From Paenirhizobium daejeonense (GTDB lineage Bacteria; Pseudomonadota; Alphaproteobacteria; Rhizobiales; Rhizobiaceae), in assembly GCF_014280875.1 (NCBI RefSeq), contig NZ_JACLAL010000006.1:186001-250000 (forward strand): a stretch of DNA of 64,000 nt, given 5' to 3'. Below the pieces are notes generated by a model that ran no database searches, was not told where the DNA came from, and saw nothing but the letters and a program-made list of their open reading frames with translations. Positions 19,989 to 28,945 of this stretch are shown piece after piece (positions within the stretch are counted from its first letter, which is position 1; each line of letters begins with the position of its first letter). Made by a program: the position numbers and the translations under genes.

Positions 19989-21377
19989 CTACAGCCGATA
20001 GGCCTCCCTTGCCAGGTCGCCCGCAAGCAGGCGGGCGAGATCCGTCGCCTCGTCTTCATCCAATCGGTGCGTTACCACCAGTTCCGCCAGAAAGGCGCAA
20101 TCGACACGACGGCTGACATCGTGTCGGGCGGGGATTGAGCAGAGTGCCCGCGTGTCGTCGTTGAAGCCAACAGTATTATAAAATCCGGCTGTTTCGGTTG
20201 CAAGTTCCCTAAACCGCCGGATACCCTCGTAACTGTCGTGGAACCACCATGGCGGGCCGAGACGCAGGGATGGATAGGCCCCGGCGAGCGGTGCAAGCTC
20301 GCGGGAATAGGTGCTCTCATCAAGGGTAAAGAGGATCAGCGTCAAACGCGGGTCCATGCCCACGGCATCCAGCAGCGGCTTTAGCGCCTGGGTGAAGTTG
20401 ACGGACACCGGGATATCGAAGCCGCGGTCTCGACCATACGCGGTCCTGACCCGGGCGCTGTGACTACGGAAAGAGCCGGCATGCAACTGCATGACCATGC
20501 CATCCTCGGCGGACATGCGTGCCATTTCAGTCAACATCTGTGCCCGGAAGAGCTCGGCATCCCCCGGCTGGCCCTTGCCGTTGCGGATGCGAGCGAAGAG
20601 AGCGGTCGCCTCCCTTTCTGGAAGGTCAGCGGTGTTGGGTGTTAAGTGCCCATGATCTGTGGCGGTTGCGCCCAGAGAGCGGAAAAAGGCCCGGCGGTTG
20701 CGATGCGCCTCGAGATAGCCGTGCCAGTTTCCCGTGTCACAACCCGTTAATTCACCGAAACGGTCGAGACCGGAGAGGAAATCTTCTGTGTCCGGGTCGA
20801 TAACCGCGTCCGGGCGATATGTCGGTATGACCCGGCCGTTCCAGTCGCTTTCCCGCGCCATCCGATGCCATGTCAGCTCGTCGAGCGCACCGTCCGTTGT
20901 CGCAATGACGTCAATGGAAAATGCGTCATAAAGCGCGCGGGGCCGGTAAGCCCGATCTCCTAGGCGCTCCATGATCGCATCATAATGGTGATCGGCATTG
21001 GCTTCCGACAGACGCTGCGAAAGCCCGAAGACGGTCGATAGGGAGTGATCGAGCCATAACCGGGACGGTGTTCCGCGAAAGAGATGATAATGCCGGGCAA
21101 AGCAGCCCCAGATCCTTCGCGGATCCGTTTCACAGTTGGCGCCGATGCCGAGGTCTTCATAGGGAATTCCATGACTGACCAGCATGCGGACCACATAGTG
21201 GTCCGGTATGACGAACAATTCGGCCGGATTTGCAAAGGCAGGGTTTTCACCCCACCAGCGCGGGTCGGTGTGACCATGCGGTGATACGATCGGCAGCTTT
21301 TCCACCCGTGCAAAGAGATCGCGGGCGATGTTGCGGGTCGTCGGATCGGACGGAAAGAGGCGGTCAGGGTTCAGCAT
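19989..21377 (-). CDS. uxaC: Glucuronate isomerase
   Basis: Isomerises D-glucuronate to D-fructuronate (or galacturonate to tagaturonate), the first intracellular step of hexuronate use. The 462-aa protein begins with LFPSDPTTRNIARDLF and has the metal-site PIVSPHGHTDPRWW, FDAFSIDVIATTDGALDEL-type and GFNDDTRALCSIPARHDVSRR segments of the amidohydrolase-like UxaC family. It is the last gene of the leftward operon, 6 bp after the TRAP large permease. UxuA and UxuB for the following steps are encoded on the other side of the regulator. Confidence 0.95.
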   Translation of the reverse strand: MLNPDRLFPSDPTTRNIARDLFARVEKLPIVSPHGHTDPRWWGENPAFANPAELFVIPDHYVVRMLVSHGIPYEDLGIGANCETDPRRIWGCFARHYHLFRGTPSRLWLDHSLSTVFGLSQRLSEANADHHYDAIMERLGDRAYRPRALYDAFSIDVIATTDGALDELTWHRMARESDWNGRVIPTYRPDAVIDPDTEDFLSGLDRFGELTGCDTGNWHGYLEAHRNRRAFFRSLGATATDHGHLTPNTADLPEREATALFARIRNGKGQPGDAELFRAQMLTEMARMSAEDGMVMQLHAGSFRSHSARVRTAYGRDRGFDIPVSVNFTQALKPLLDAVGMDPRLTLILFTLDESTYSRELAPLAGAYPSLRLGPPWWFHDSYEGIRRFRELATETAGFYNTVGFNDDTRALCSIPARHDVSRRVDCAFLAELVVTHRLDEDEATDLARLLAGDLAREAYRL

Positions 21378-21383
21378 GCTGCA

Positions 21384-22673
21384 TCAGCCCATCATTGCCC
21401 GGGGAAGAAACATCACGATCTCCGGGAAGAGGATCATGATGACGACAACCGCGAGCACGGCCACGGCGAGCGGAATCATCTCGGCCGTATATTCCTTGTA
21501 AGAGCACTTCAGGATGCCGCAGACCGTGAACATCGAGACTCCTACCGGCGGGGTCATGCCGCCGAAGGTCACCAGTGTCATCATGACGAGGCCGAAATGC
21601 ACCGGATCGACGCCCGCCGCGGTGACGACGGGAACAAGGATCGGGGTCAACAGCATGACTATGACGGTCGCTTCGACCAGCATGCCGAAAACGAGCAGGA
21701 AGGCTGAAATGACAAAAAGCAGCGTTGCCTGGCTGGAGAAGAGCCCAAGGGTCAGTTCGGCAAGGGTTTGCGGCACGCGTTCGAAGGTGATGACGTAACC
21801 GAATGCGCCGGAAAACAGGATGATCAGCATGATCATGCCAATATCGCGCACGCTGAGCAGCATGGCATCGACGATCTTTGCCCAGGAGAGTTCGCGATAG
21901 ATGAAAGCGCCGACCAGAACGGCATAGGCAACAGCGAAGGCCCCGGCTTCGGACGGGGTAAAGATCCCGAAGCGAATGCCAACGATCAGCCAGACCGGGA
22001 AGAGGATCGCCCAGAAACTTTCGCGCACGGCATCGATCACCTCGCGCGTGGTGGGCCGACGATTGGAGATCGGTCGGTAGTCCCTCCGGTGCGCAATCCA
22101 GCCCGTCGCGATCATCAATGCGATGGTCAGCAGAACGCCGGGCACGATTCCCGCAATGAAAAGCCGTCCGATGGAGACCTCCCCGAGAAAGCCGTACAGG
22201 ATAAGTCCGAGGCTTGGGGGGATCGTCGCGGTTATGAGGCCGCCGATCGAAAGCAGGGCTCCCGTGAAACCACGGCTGTAACCCTCCTTGATCATGGGTT
22301 CTCCAAGAACCCGCGATTGCATGGCCGCGTCTGCCACGGCCGATCCTGAAATGCCGCCCATGAGGGCAGAGAGCAGCAGGCTGGTCTGCGCGAGGCCGCC
22401 GCGCATCCAGCCGGCCAATGTCTTGGCAAGCGTCAGCATGCGCGGAGTGATGCCGGAACCGTTCATCAGATGGCCGACGAGAATGAACAGCGGAACAGCC
22501 AGCAGCGGGAACGACTGACTGGCGGCCACGATGCGTTGCACGGCAGTCGTGTCAGGCATGAAGGTGGATGGCAGCAGGAAATAGACGATGCTTGCGACAC
22601 CGATGGCAAAGGCCACAGGCATCCCGATCACCATGAAGCCGAGGGCAAGGCAAAGCAGCAATAGCGAAATCAC
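21384..22673 (-). CDS. TRAP transporter large permease (DctM-type)
   Basis: Twelve-helix ion-coupled permease of a TRAP transporter, 429 aa. It has GSGITPRMLTLAKTLAGWMRGGLAQTSLL, ISGSAVADAAMQ and ATIPPSLGLILYG, all DctM hallmarks. The start overlaps the stop of the small permease by 4 bp. The surrounding uronate enzymes suggest a hexuronate or related sugar acid as substrate. Confidence 0.93.
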   Translation of the reverse strand: MISLLLLCLALGFMVIGMPVAFAIGVASIVYFLLPSTFMPDTTAVQRIVAASQSFPLLAVPLFILVGHLMNGSGITPRMLTLAKTLAGWMRGGLAQTSLLLSALMGGISGSAVADAAMQSRVLGEPMIKEGYSRGFTGALLSIGGLITATIPPSLGLILYGFLGEVSIGRLFIAGIVPGVLLTIALMIATGWIAHRRDYRPISNRRPTTREVIDAVRESFWAILFPVWLIVGIRFGIFTPSEAGAFAVAYAVLVGAFIYRELSWAKIVDAMLLSVRDIGMIMLIILFSGAFGYVITFERVPQTLAELTLGLFSSQATLLFVISAFLLVFGMLVEATVIVMLLTPILVPVVTAAGVDPVHFGLVMMTLVTFGGMTPPVGVSMFTVCGILKCSYKEYTAEMIPLAVAVLAVVVIMILFPEIVMFLPRAMMG

Positions 22674-23161
22674 AGTAGTTGCTCCCGGTCGTGATGTTCA
22701 GGTTCGATAGAGAAGATAAGACCGTGCCCGAACGTCCGGCGCAGCAGGGAAATGATCATCAACACGCAACCTACGGGAAATGCCAGCGTCACCCAGCCGT
22801 AGGAAAGGCCCGATGCGCCGATCTCGCGTGCCCAATTCGACATGGCGAGGTGCCAGCCGAGCCAGCCGGTGTAGGTGAGAAACAGGATCATGCAGACGAG
22901 GCAAAGAAAGTTCAGCGCCCGGCGTCCGTTGGTTGAAAGGGCATCCGGCAGGGCGGATATGCGGATATGCTCGCCACGCTTCATGATCAGGTCTGCACCA
23001 AACATGCAGCTCCAGATCAAGAGAAGTTGGGCGATTTCAGGTCCCGACGGGAAGGGCTGACCAATGGCCCGTCCGATAGCGCCCAAAAGCACCGCCAGCA
23101 CGGTGCCGGTCAGAAAAACGATCGCCAGAAACTCCTCTGCCCGATCCAAGACTTTCCACAT
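22670..23161 (-). CDS. TRAP transporter small permease (DctQ-type)
   Basis: Four-helix subunit that pairs with the DctM-type permease. The 163-aa protein has hydrophobic helices at about residues 12-32, 45-60, 85-105 and 125-145, and the family segment QLLLIWSCMFGADLIMKRGEHIRI. It overlaps the large permease by 4 bp and follows the binding protein gene by about 60 bp. Confidence 0.9.
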   Translation of the reverse strand: MWKVLDRAEEFLAIVFLTGTVLAVLLGAIGRAIGQPFPSGPEIAQLLLIWSCMFGADLIMKRGEHIRISALPDALSTNGRRALNFLCLVCMILFLTYTGWLGWHLAMSNWAREIGASGLSYGWVTLAFPVGCVLMIISLLRRTFGHGLIFSIEPEHHDREQLL

Positions 23162-23220
23162 TTTTTCCTCCTGCCTTGCGAGGGCGGACGACGCGGCTGT
23201 GGCCGCGCCGTCCGTTTGGA

Positions 23221-24201
23221 TCAGAGTTTTGCCGCGTCGATGAAGGGCTTCAGAGCATCCCGGGCTTCCTCCAGGCCCAGTTCCTTGTAGACACCGGGCA
23301 CGAGAGCCTTGAAGTCGTCGACGTTGATCTCGTTGACCACGACGCCTGCGGCCTTCATGTCCTGAAGGACGGTGTCGATCTTGGCCACCGTTCCGGCAGA
23401 GGCTTCGTCGCCGGCCTTCTGCAACTCCTCATTGATGATCGCCTGATATTCCGGTGACAGGGATTTGAACCAGGTTTCGGACGTCGCCAGGCCCGTCAGC
23501 AGCTGGACGTGACCGGTGAAGGCGAGGTTTTTGGTCACCTCCTGTAGCTTGATACCGTAGGCGCCGGTGAGCTGCGCTTCCGCACCGTCAACAGCACCGA
23601 GCTGCAGGGCGGAATAGACTTCCGACCACGGCATAGGCACGGCGGTCGCGCCGAGCGCATTGACGGTTGCGAGCCAGCCCGGCGCGTCGATCGTACGAAC
23701 GCGAACGCCCTTGAGGTCAGCCGGCTTGGTCACCGGGTTCTTGGTGAACATCTGGCGGGTACCCTGGAACCAGTTGTAGTTCAGCAGACGAATGCCGGAG
23801 GATGTGGCGAGATCTTCCACCCATGCCTTGTAGACGGGGGATTCCGTGATGGCGGCATACTGCTTGTAGTCATCGACGAGATAAGGAGCGGCCAGGATTC
23901 CCAGTTCCTTCTTGAATGGGGCGAGACGGCCGGCATCAACGAGGACCGCAATGGCGGCGCCGTTGCGGATCTGCTCCAGTACGTCATTGTCCGAGCCTAG
24001 TTGCGAGGATGGGTAAACAACGACATCGATTTCGCCATTGGTCCGTTCCTTGATGCGCTTGGCGGCGTCCTCCATCGCCATTGCGAGCGGATCCTGGGCG
24101 TTCTGCGACGTCGACAGGGCAAACTTCACCTCGGCAAATGCGCCGGTGGCGGTGGAAGCGAGCAAGGCGGCTGCCAAGCCCAGGGATTTCAGATTGAACA
24201 T
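23221..24201 (-). CDS. TRAP transporter substrate-binding protein (DctP-type)
   Basis: Periplasmic solute receptor of the TRAP system, 326 aa, with a clear signal peptide (LGLAAALLASTATGAFAEVKF). The domain shows YPSSQLGSDNDVLEQIRNG, PADLKGVRVRT (the conserved carboxylate-binding Arg region) and PWSEVYSALQLGAVDGAE. DctP proteins bind carboxylated ligands; the neighbours point to a hexuronate. The gene start lies 13 bp inside the end of the epimerase gene. Confidence 0.93.
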   Translation of the reverse strand: MFNLKSLGLAAALLASTATGAFAEVKFALSTSQNAQDPLAMAMEDAAKRIKERTNGEIDVVVYPSSQLGSDNDVLEQIRNGAAIAVLVDAGRLAPFKKELGILAAPYLVDDYKQYAAITESPVYKAWVEDLATSSGIRLLNYNWFQGTRQMFTKNPVTKPADLKGVRVRTIDAPGWLATVNALGATAVPMPWSEVYSALQLGAVDGAEAQLTGAYGIKLQEVTKNLAFTGHVQLLTGLATSETWFKSLSPEYQAIINEELQKAGDEASAGTVAKIDTVLQDMKAAGVVVNEINVDDFKALVPGVYKELGLEEARDALKPFIDAAKL

Positions 24202-25454
24202 GGTTGCACTCCTCCGTTTTTATACCGGGTAGGTCCAGGCCAAAGGCCTGCGCCTGCGCCCTCGGTCAGCGCAAGCACGAGATGGTAGACCAGTCGGCTC
24301 ATGGCATCCGGCCACAGCACGGCTCCGCCTCTATCGAGCTGGTTGGCGAAAGCGGCGCGCCCGTCGAAATAACGGTCGAACATGAGCTTCACGCGGCTGC
24401 GCGCCCGTTTGCCGCTCTGCTCATCGCCCGCGAGAAAACGAGCAGTATCGCTCTTGATAGCTTCGGTCTGGGGCCAGAGCAGGAAGGTTTCGCATCGCCA
24501 GGCGGCATCTGCCGAAACGGCATCGAGGGCCGCCCCGGACATCAGGCCGGAGGTCGCAAAACCATGCGCGTCGGCAAAGGCTGTGAGCTCTTGCGCAATG
24601 GCGCGAACCTCATTGCTTCCACCAAGACGGGCTTCTCGGTCCAGCAACCAGGCCCATTCGCATTGATGACCCACTTCACGCCGGATGCCCTCCTTGCCGC
24701 TGAGAAACGAGAGGTCGGGCGCCAGGAACTCGATAATGGTGCCGCTGTCTCGATCCAGGAAATGATCGAGTGCAATTTGCCGAACGGTTGCCGCACGATC
24801 GAGCCAAAGAGGCTCGCCGGTCATTTCGAATGCCTGCAGGGCGGCCTCATAAAGATGCATATGCGGGTTCTGGGCCCTCGGCGGCGCTTCGGGCGCCGAA
24901 GGCATTTTGATCGTGTCATCCTCAAGGAGCAGGCCGGTATTCGGGTCCGTCAGTATTGCCTGTATCGCATCCCAACAGGCGTCCAGCTCGCGCTTGATGG
25001 TATCGTCCGGCGCAAGTCTTTCCCATGTCGCAAGCGCGAGGATGACGAAGGATTGATCGTAGCTGCGTGCAACTGCATCCGCGTCTTCACCCGTCGCTTG
25101 GCCGTCGCGGGCCACGGCGCGCGCATAGAGCCCGGACCTCCCGCGGAAGTGGGAAAGAAAATCATAGGCTCGCTTCGCGGCGTCGTGATGAAGCGGGTCT
25201 CCGGTCAGCAAGGCAAGATGGGCGAATGTGAAAAGCAGGCGCGACTGCGCGAGAACGGTCTTTGGTGCCGCCGGATCTGGCAGGCCGTCCTTATCGAGAC
25301 TGTCGAAGAATCCACCAGCCTCCCGATCGCTTGCCCGATCGATCCAGCCGGGCAAAAAGGCGTTCCAAAACCAGGTGGCCCATTGCTCGACGGACGTATC
25401 GTCCGGTTGGCGCGATGCCACGGCCACCGGCATACGGGCAAGACCGGCGATCAA
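24189..25454 (-). CDS. AGE-family epimerase/isomerase
   Basis: N-acylglucosamine 2-epimerase superfamily enzyme with an (alpha/alpha)6-barrel, 421 aa. Typical segments are GGFFDSLDKDG near the N-terminus, AQSRLLFTFAHLA, NPHMHLYEAALQAFEMTGEPLWL and GHQCEWAWLLDR, where the His and Arg residues match the catalytic positions of AGE and mannose isomerases. The TTG start overlaps the GntR stop (TTGA) with AGAAGG upstream; an ATG seven codons later is an alternative. Its place in a uronate operon is unusual; it may act on a free hexose or aldouronate-derived sugar, which is inference. Confidence 0.85.
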   Translation of the reverse strand: MIAGLARMPVAVASRQPDDTSVEQWATWFWNAFLPGWIDRASDREAGGFFDSLDKDGLPDPAAPKTVLAQSRLLFTFAHLALLTGDPLHHDAAKRAYDFLSHFRGRSGLYARAVARDGQATGEDADAVARSYDQSFVILALATWERLAPDDTIKRELDACWDAIQAILTDPNTGLLLEDDTIKMPSAPEAPPRAQNPHMHLYEAALQAFEMTGEPLWLDRAATVRQIALDHFLDRDSGTIIEFLAPDLSFLSGKEGIRREVGHQCEWAWLLDREARLGGSNEVRAIAQELTAFADAHGFATSGLMSGAALDAVSADAAWRCETFLLWPQTEAIKSDTARFLAGDEQSGKRARSRVKLMFDRYFDGRAAFANQLDRGGAVLWPDAMSRLVYHLVLALTEGAGAGLWPGPTRYKNGGVQPCSI

Positions 25455-26155
25455 TTCCCTTCTCCGACATCTTCGAAATAATCCGGACGGGTACGAACGA
25501 TATCCGGCAGATCATGAATGATCTCGCGCAGATGGAGGCGCATGCCTCCCTCCGCCTTGGCTGCATCCCCGTTGCGAATGGCGTCCACAATTGCAGCGTG
25601 TTGCGCAACAAGCTTATCCAGTGCGAACTGACGGGCGCTGATGTGTCTGACCCGGTTCATCTGGGTTTTCAGGCCTTCCAGATAGTCCCAGACCGCATCC
25701 TCGCCCGCAAACTGCGCAAGCATGCGATGAAACTCCTCGTCGAGCCGCATGAAAACTGAAGGCTCTGCATTCTCCGTGACCGCCCGCTGCTGAGCGATCT
25801 GGCCTTCCAGCGCGGCAATCGCCGCAGTATCCGCGATTTCGGCGACCCTTCGCACGATATCGGCCTCCACGGCCTCCCGGATGAAGCGTGCGGTCATGAC
25901 GGCGGGCACAGAAATGCGCGTCACGAAGGTGCCGCGCTGCGGACGTACCATGACGAGATTTTCTTCAGCGAGCTTGATGAAGGCTTCGCGCACCGGCTGA
26001 CGGGATACCTGATAAGCGACGGCGAATTCGGTCTCGGAAACACGCGTTCCCGGCGGTAGTTCGCCGCGAATGATTCTGTCGCGCAGGAGACGGTAGAGCT
26101 GTGGCCCGACGGCCGCACTCAGTTCCAGCTCATGCTTTTGCACATTTGCCGACAT
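25451..26155 (-). CDS. GntR-family (FCD domain) transcriptional regulator
   Basis: FadR-type regulator of 234 aa: an N-terminal winged helix (YQVSRQPVREAFIKLAEENLVMVRPQRGTFVTRI) and a C-terminal FCD ligand domain with the His/Asp metal-binding pattern (DEEFHRMLAQF, HAAIVDAIRNGD). It is the first gene of the leftward operon and divergent from uxuA, so it probably represses both units and senses a uronate pathway intermediate, as ExuR/UxuR-type GntR proteins do. A palindrome in the shared intergenic region is the likely operator. Confidence 0.9.
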   Translation of the reverse strand: MSANVQKHELELSAAVGPQLYRLLRDRIIRGELPPGTRVSETEFAVAYQVSRQPVREAFIKLAEENLVMVRPQRGTFVTRISVPAVMTARFIREAVEADIVRRVAEIADTAAIAALEGQIAQQRAVTENAEPSVFMRLDEEFHRMLAQFAGEDAVWDYLEGLKTQMNRVRHISARQFALDKLVAQHAAIVDAIRNGDAAKAEGGMRLHLREIIHDLPDIVRTRPDYFEDVGEGN

Positions 26156-26197
26156 CTCATTTCCTCCCTTTCCTCTCTATATCTCCATACTTCCATA

Positions 26198-26211
26198 CTA
26201 GTCAACACTAG
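26198..26211. promoter_or_regulatory. Candidate GntR operator between gntR and uxuA
   Basis: An inverted repeat CTAGT-N4-ACTAG lies 43 bp before the GntR start and about 50 bp before uxuA. FCD-type GntR sites have a TNGT...ACNA core, which this matches with one extra central base. A neighbouring CCATACTTCCATAC direct repeat could be part of the promoter. Confidence 0.4.
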
Positions 26212-26258
26212 GTGGGCATGCTATCTGCTTGAGGAATGAACGGACAATGGAGGATGGC

Positions 26259-27476
26259 GTGCGGCAGACGTGGCGCTGGTTTGGGCCGAAAGACCTGGTT
26301 TCGATTGATGATATGCTGCAGGCGGGTGTGGAAGGTGTGGTCTCGGCCCTTCATCATGTTCGCACGGGCGATGTCTGGAGTAAGGACGATATCGCTTGCC
26401 GCCAAGCCGAGATCAGCCGCATGAAAGACGGCGCGCCATCGGGTTTGAAATGGGAAGTTGTTGAAAGCCTGCCGGTCTCGGAGGATATCAAGAAGCAGAA
26501 GGGGGACTGGAAGGCGCATATAGCCAATTACAAGCAGTCCCTGGCCAACCTCCGCGCAGCTGGTATCGAGGTGGTTTGCTACAACTTCATGCCGGTCCTC
26601 GACTGGACCCGAACCGATCTGGCCTATCGCCTTCCCAACGGGGCGACCTGCATGCGTTTCGATCTTATCGACTTTGCCGCCTTCGACATTCACATCCTGG
26701 CACGCGCCGGTGCGGCAGAGGATTTCCCAGCAGATATCGTGACCGCCGCCGCATCCCGGTTTGCCAAAATGTCTGATAAGGATCGCGACGATCTGGCTCG
26801 AAATGTCGTCTTCGGGCTGCCGGGTGCTGCGGAGAACTTCACGCTCGAGGATGTTCGTCAGCATTTGGCCGAATATGCGCGGATTTCGCGCGAGACCTTG
26901 CGGGCGCACCTTGTGGACTTTCTAAGCGAGGTCGCCCCTGTGGCACAGGAACTCGGCCTTCGCCTTTGCTGCCATCCGGACGATCCGCCATTTCCCCTGC
27001 TCGGGCTTCCGCGCGTCATGTCAACCGAAGCGGACTACCAATATATCCTCGATGCTGTGAATCTACCTGCCAACGGCGTTACCCTCTGTGCGGGTTCGCT
27101 GGGGGCAAGGCCGGACAATGACCTTCCGGGCATGATGGCCCGGCTCGGCGATCGCGTGCATTTCCTGCACCTGCGCAATGTCCGTCGTGAAAGCGTTGAC
27201 GTCATGGGAAGCTTTTACGAGGCGGAGCATCTTGGAGGAGGCACGGATATGGTGGCCCTCATCGCTGCCATCCTTCGCGAGGAGCGCAAACGTAGGGCTG
27301 CCGGCAGGAGCGACCTTTCCATTCCGATGAGACCGGATCACGGCCAGGACATTCTCGACGATCTTACCCGCAAGGCGCAGCCCGGCTATCCGTCGATCGG
27401 TCGCCTGAAAGGCCTTGCGGAGTTGCGGGGTGTCATAACGGCACTTGAGCATCCGCTCGAGGGTCTGTCGCGATGA
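26259..27476 (+). CDS. uxuA: Mannonate dehydratase
   Basis: Dehydrates D-mannonate to 2-keto-3-deoxy-D-gluconate. The product (about 405 aa) starts VRQTWRWFGPKD, the family's typical N-terminus, and contains VVSALHHVRTGDVW, CYNFMPVLDWTRTDL, LCCHPDDPPFPLLGLPRVMS and MRPDHGQD, which hold the metal-binding Cys/His/Asp residues. I chose the GTG at 26259 because GGAGG sits 5 bp upstream; an ATG at 26247 is the alternative. It overlaps uxuB by 4 bp (ATGA). Confidence 0.93.
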   Translation: MRQTWRWFGPKDLVSIDDMLQAGVEGVVSALHHVRTGDVWSKDDIACRQAEISRMKDGAPSGLKWEVVESLPVSEDIKKQKGDWKAHIANYKQSLANLRAAGIEVVCYNFMPVLDWTRTDLAYRLPNGATCMRFDLIDFAAFDIHILARAGAAEDFPADIVTAAASRFAKMSDKDRDDLARNVVFGLPGAAENFTLEDVRQHLAEYARISRETLRAHLVDFLSEVAPVAQELGLRLCCHPDDPPFPLLGLPRVMSTEADYQYILDAVNLPANGVTLCAGSLGARPDNDLPGMMARLGDRVHFLHLRNVRRESVDVMGSFYEAEHLGGGTDMVALIAAILREERKRRAAGRSDLSIPMRPDHGQDILDDLTRKAQPGYPSIGRLKGLAELRGVITALEHPLEGLSR

Positions 27477-28945
27477 GCGCGCCGCGGCTTTCCGGTGTTG
27501 CCGATATCACTGGGCCGGTTTCCCTGCCTGGCTACGAGCCGTCGCAACATGGGGTGGGGATCGTCCATCTTGGCATAGGCGCCTTTCATCGCGCCCATCA
27601 GGCCCTGATGACCGATGCGGCGATCGCAGCTGACGGCGGGGATTGGAGAATCGTCGGCGTCAGCCTTCGCTCAACGGAAATCGCTGAGGCTCTGAATCCG
27701 CAAAACGGGCTTTACACTTTGATCGAGCGCGGCGAAGAGGGCACGACTGCCCGGCTTGTCGCTTCCGTATCCCGGGTCATTGCGGCTGATCCTGCTGCGA
27801 CGCTGGAAGCCCTCTGCGATGCGGCGATCCGCATCGTTACACTGACCGTGACCGAAAAAGGCTATGGCATTGACCGTCTGACCCGTTTACCGGATCTTGC
27901 CCATCCGGCGGTTGCCGCCGATTTGGCCAATCCGGAAACACCCGTCGGCGTACTGGGTCTTCTCACTGCGGCAATCGCGCGTCGCAGGGCTGAAGGCGCC
28001 ATGCCGTTCACCGTGCTTTCCTGTGATAATCTTCCGGAAAACGGCGCCTTGCTTCGCGACGGCGTGGTTGGTTTTGCTCGCCGTATCGATGCAGGGCTGG
28101 CGGATTGGATCGCCGCCAATATCGCGTTTCCATCTTCAATGGTCGATCGAATCACGCCAGCATCGACGGCCGAGACGATTGCCGAGGCAGAGCGTCAGAC
28201 CGGGCGGCAGGATCTTGCCGCTGTCGAGAGCGAGCCGTTCATCCAATGGGTGGTTGAAGACCATTTCCCGTCAGGACGTCCTCTGTGGGAGGCTGGCGGA
28301 GCGATTTTCGTCGATGACGTGGTGCCTTATGAGCGCATGAAGCTCACCATGCTGAACGGCAGCCATTCCATGCTGGCGTATAGCGGGTTTCTCGCGGGAC
28401 ATCGCTATGTCAGGGACGTGATGGCAGACCCGGCGATTTCAGCGCTTGTGCAGCGCCATTTAACAGCGGCCATATCTGTGCTTCCCCCGCTGCCGAACAT
28501 CGATCTGGTGCATTATGCTGCGGCGTTGCTTGCTCGCTTTCGCAATCCGGCGATTGCGCACGAAACGTTCCAGATCGCCATGGATGGCACCCAGAAGCTA
28601 CCGCAACGCATTTTCCAGCCGGCGGTTCTGGCGCTTCAGGCCGATCGTGATATCAGGCCTTTCGCCTTCGCCACCGCAATGTGGATGCGTTATTGTCTGG
28701 GTGAGACCGATACCGGTGTGACTTATGCCTTGCGGGATCCTCGCGAGGCGGAAATCCGCTCTGTTCTTACGGCCGGTTCTCGCACCGCGTCCACTATATC
28801 CGACGCGCTTCACCGTCTGCCCCGATTTTTCCCGCCGGAACTCGTCGCCTCGTCGAAATGGCGCCGGATCGTTGAAACGATCCTCGAAAGCACACTAAAA
28901 AAGAGTGTAGTCGATTCTCTCGTCCTTGAGGCCGCGCTTCGCTGA
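27473..28945 (+). CDS. uxuB: Fructuronate reductase (mannitol dehydrogenase family)
   Basis: NADH-dependent reductase converting D-fructuronate to D-mannonate, between UxaC and UxuA in the pathway. The 490-aa protein has the Rossmann start HGVGIVHLGIGAFHRAHQ, VLSCDNLPENG, the catalytic Lys region YERMKLTMLNGSHSMLAYSGFL and the C-terminal domain. The stop codon falls exactly at the point where similarity to an integrase gene on the other strand begins, so the last residues (after ETILES) may have been altered by that insertion. It is the end of the uxuAB unit. Confidence 0.93.
   Translation: MSAPRLSGVADITGPVSLPGYEPSQHGVGIVHLGIGAFHRAHQALMTDAAIAADGGDWRIVGVSLRSTEIAEALNPQNGLYTLIERGEEGTTARLVASVSRVIAADPAATLEALCDAAIRIVTLTVTEKGYGIDRLTRLPDLAHPAVAADLANPETPVGVLGLLTAAIARRRAEGAMPFTVLSCDNLPENGALLRDGVVGFARRIDAGLADWIAANIAFPSSMVDRITPASTAETIAEAERQTGRQDLAAVESEPFIQWVVEDHFPSGRPLWEAGGAIFVDDVVPYERMKLTMLNGSHSMLAYSGFLAGHRYVRDVMADPAISALVQRHLTAAISVLPPLPNIDLVHYAAALLARFRNPAIAHETFQIAMDGTQKLPQRIFQPAVLALQADRDIRPFAFATAMWMRYCLGETDTGVTYALRDPREAEIRSVLTAGSRTASTISDALHRLPRFFPPELVASSKWRRIVETILESTLKKSVVDSLVLEAALR

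Noticed and set aside
28794..28940. C-terminal extension of integrase copy 1 over uxuB
   Set aside because: It is read antisense through uxuB and lacks similarity to the intact integrase tail, so the pseudogene is ended at 28941.
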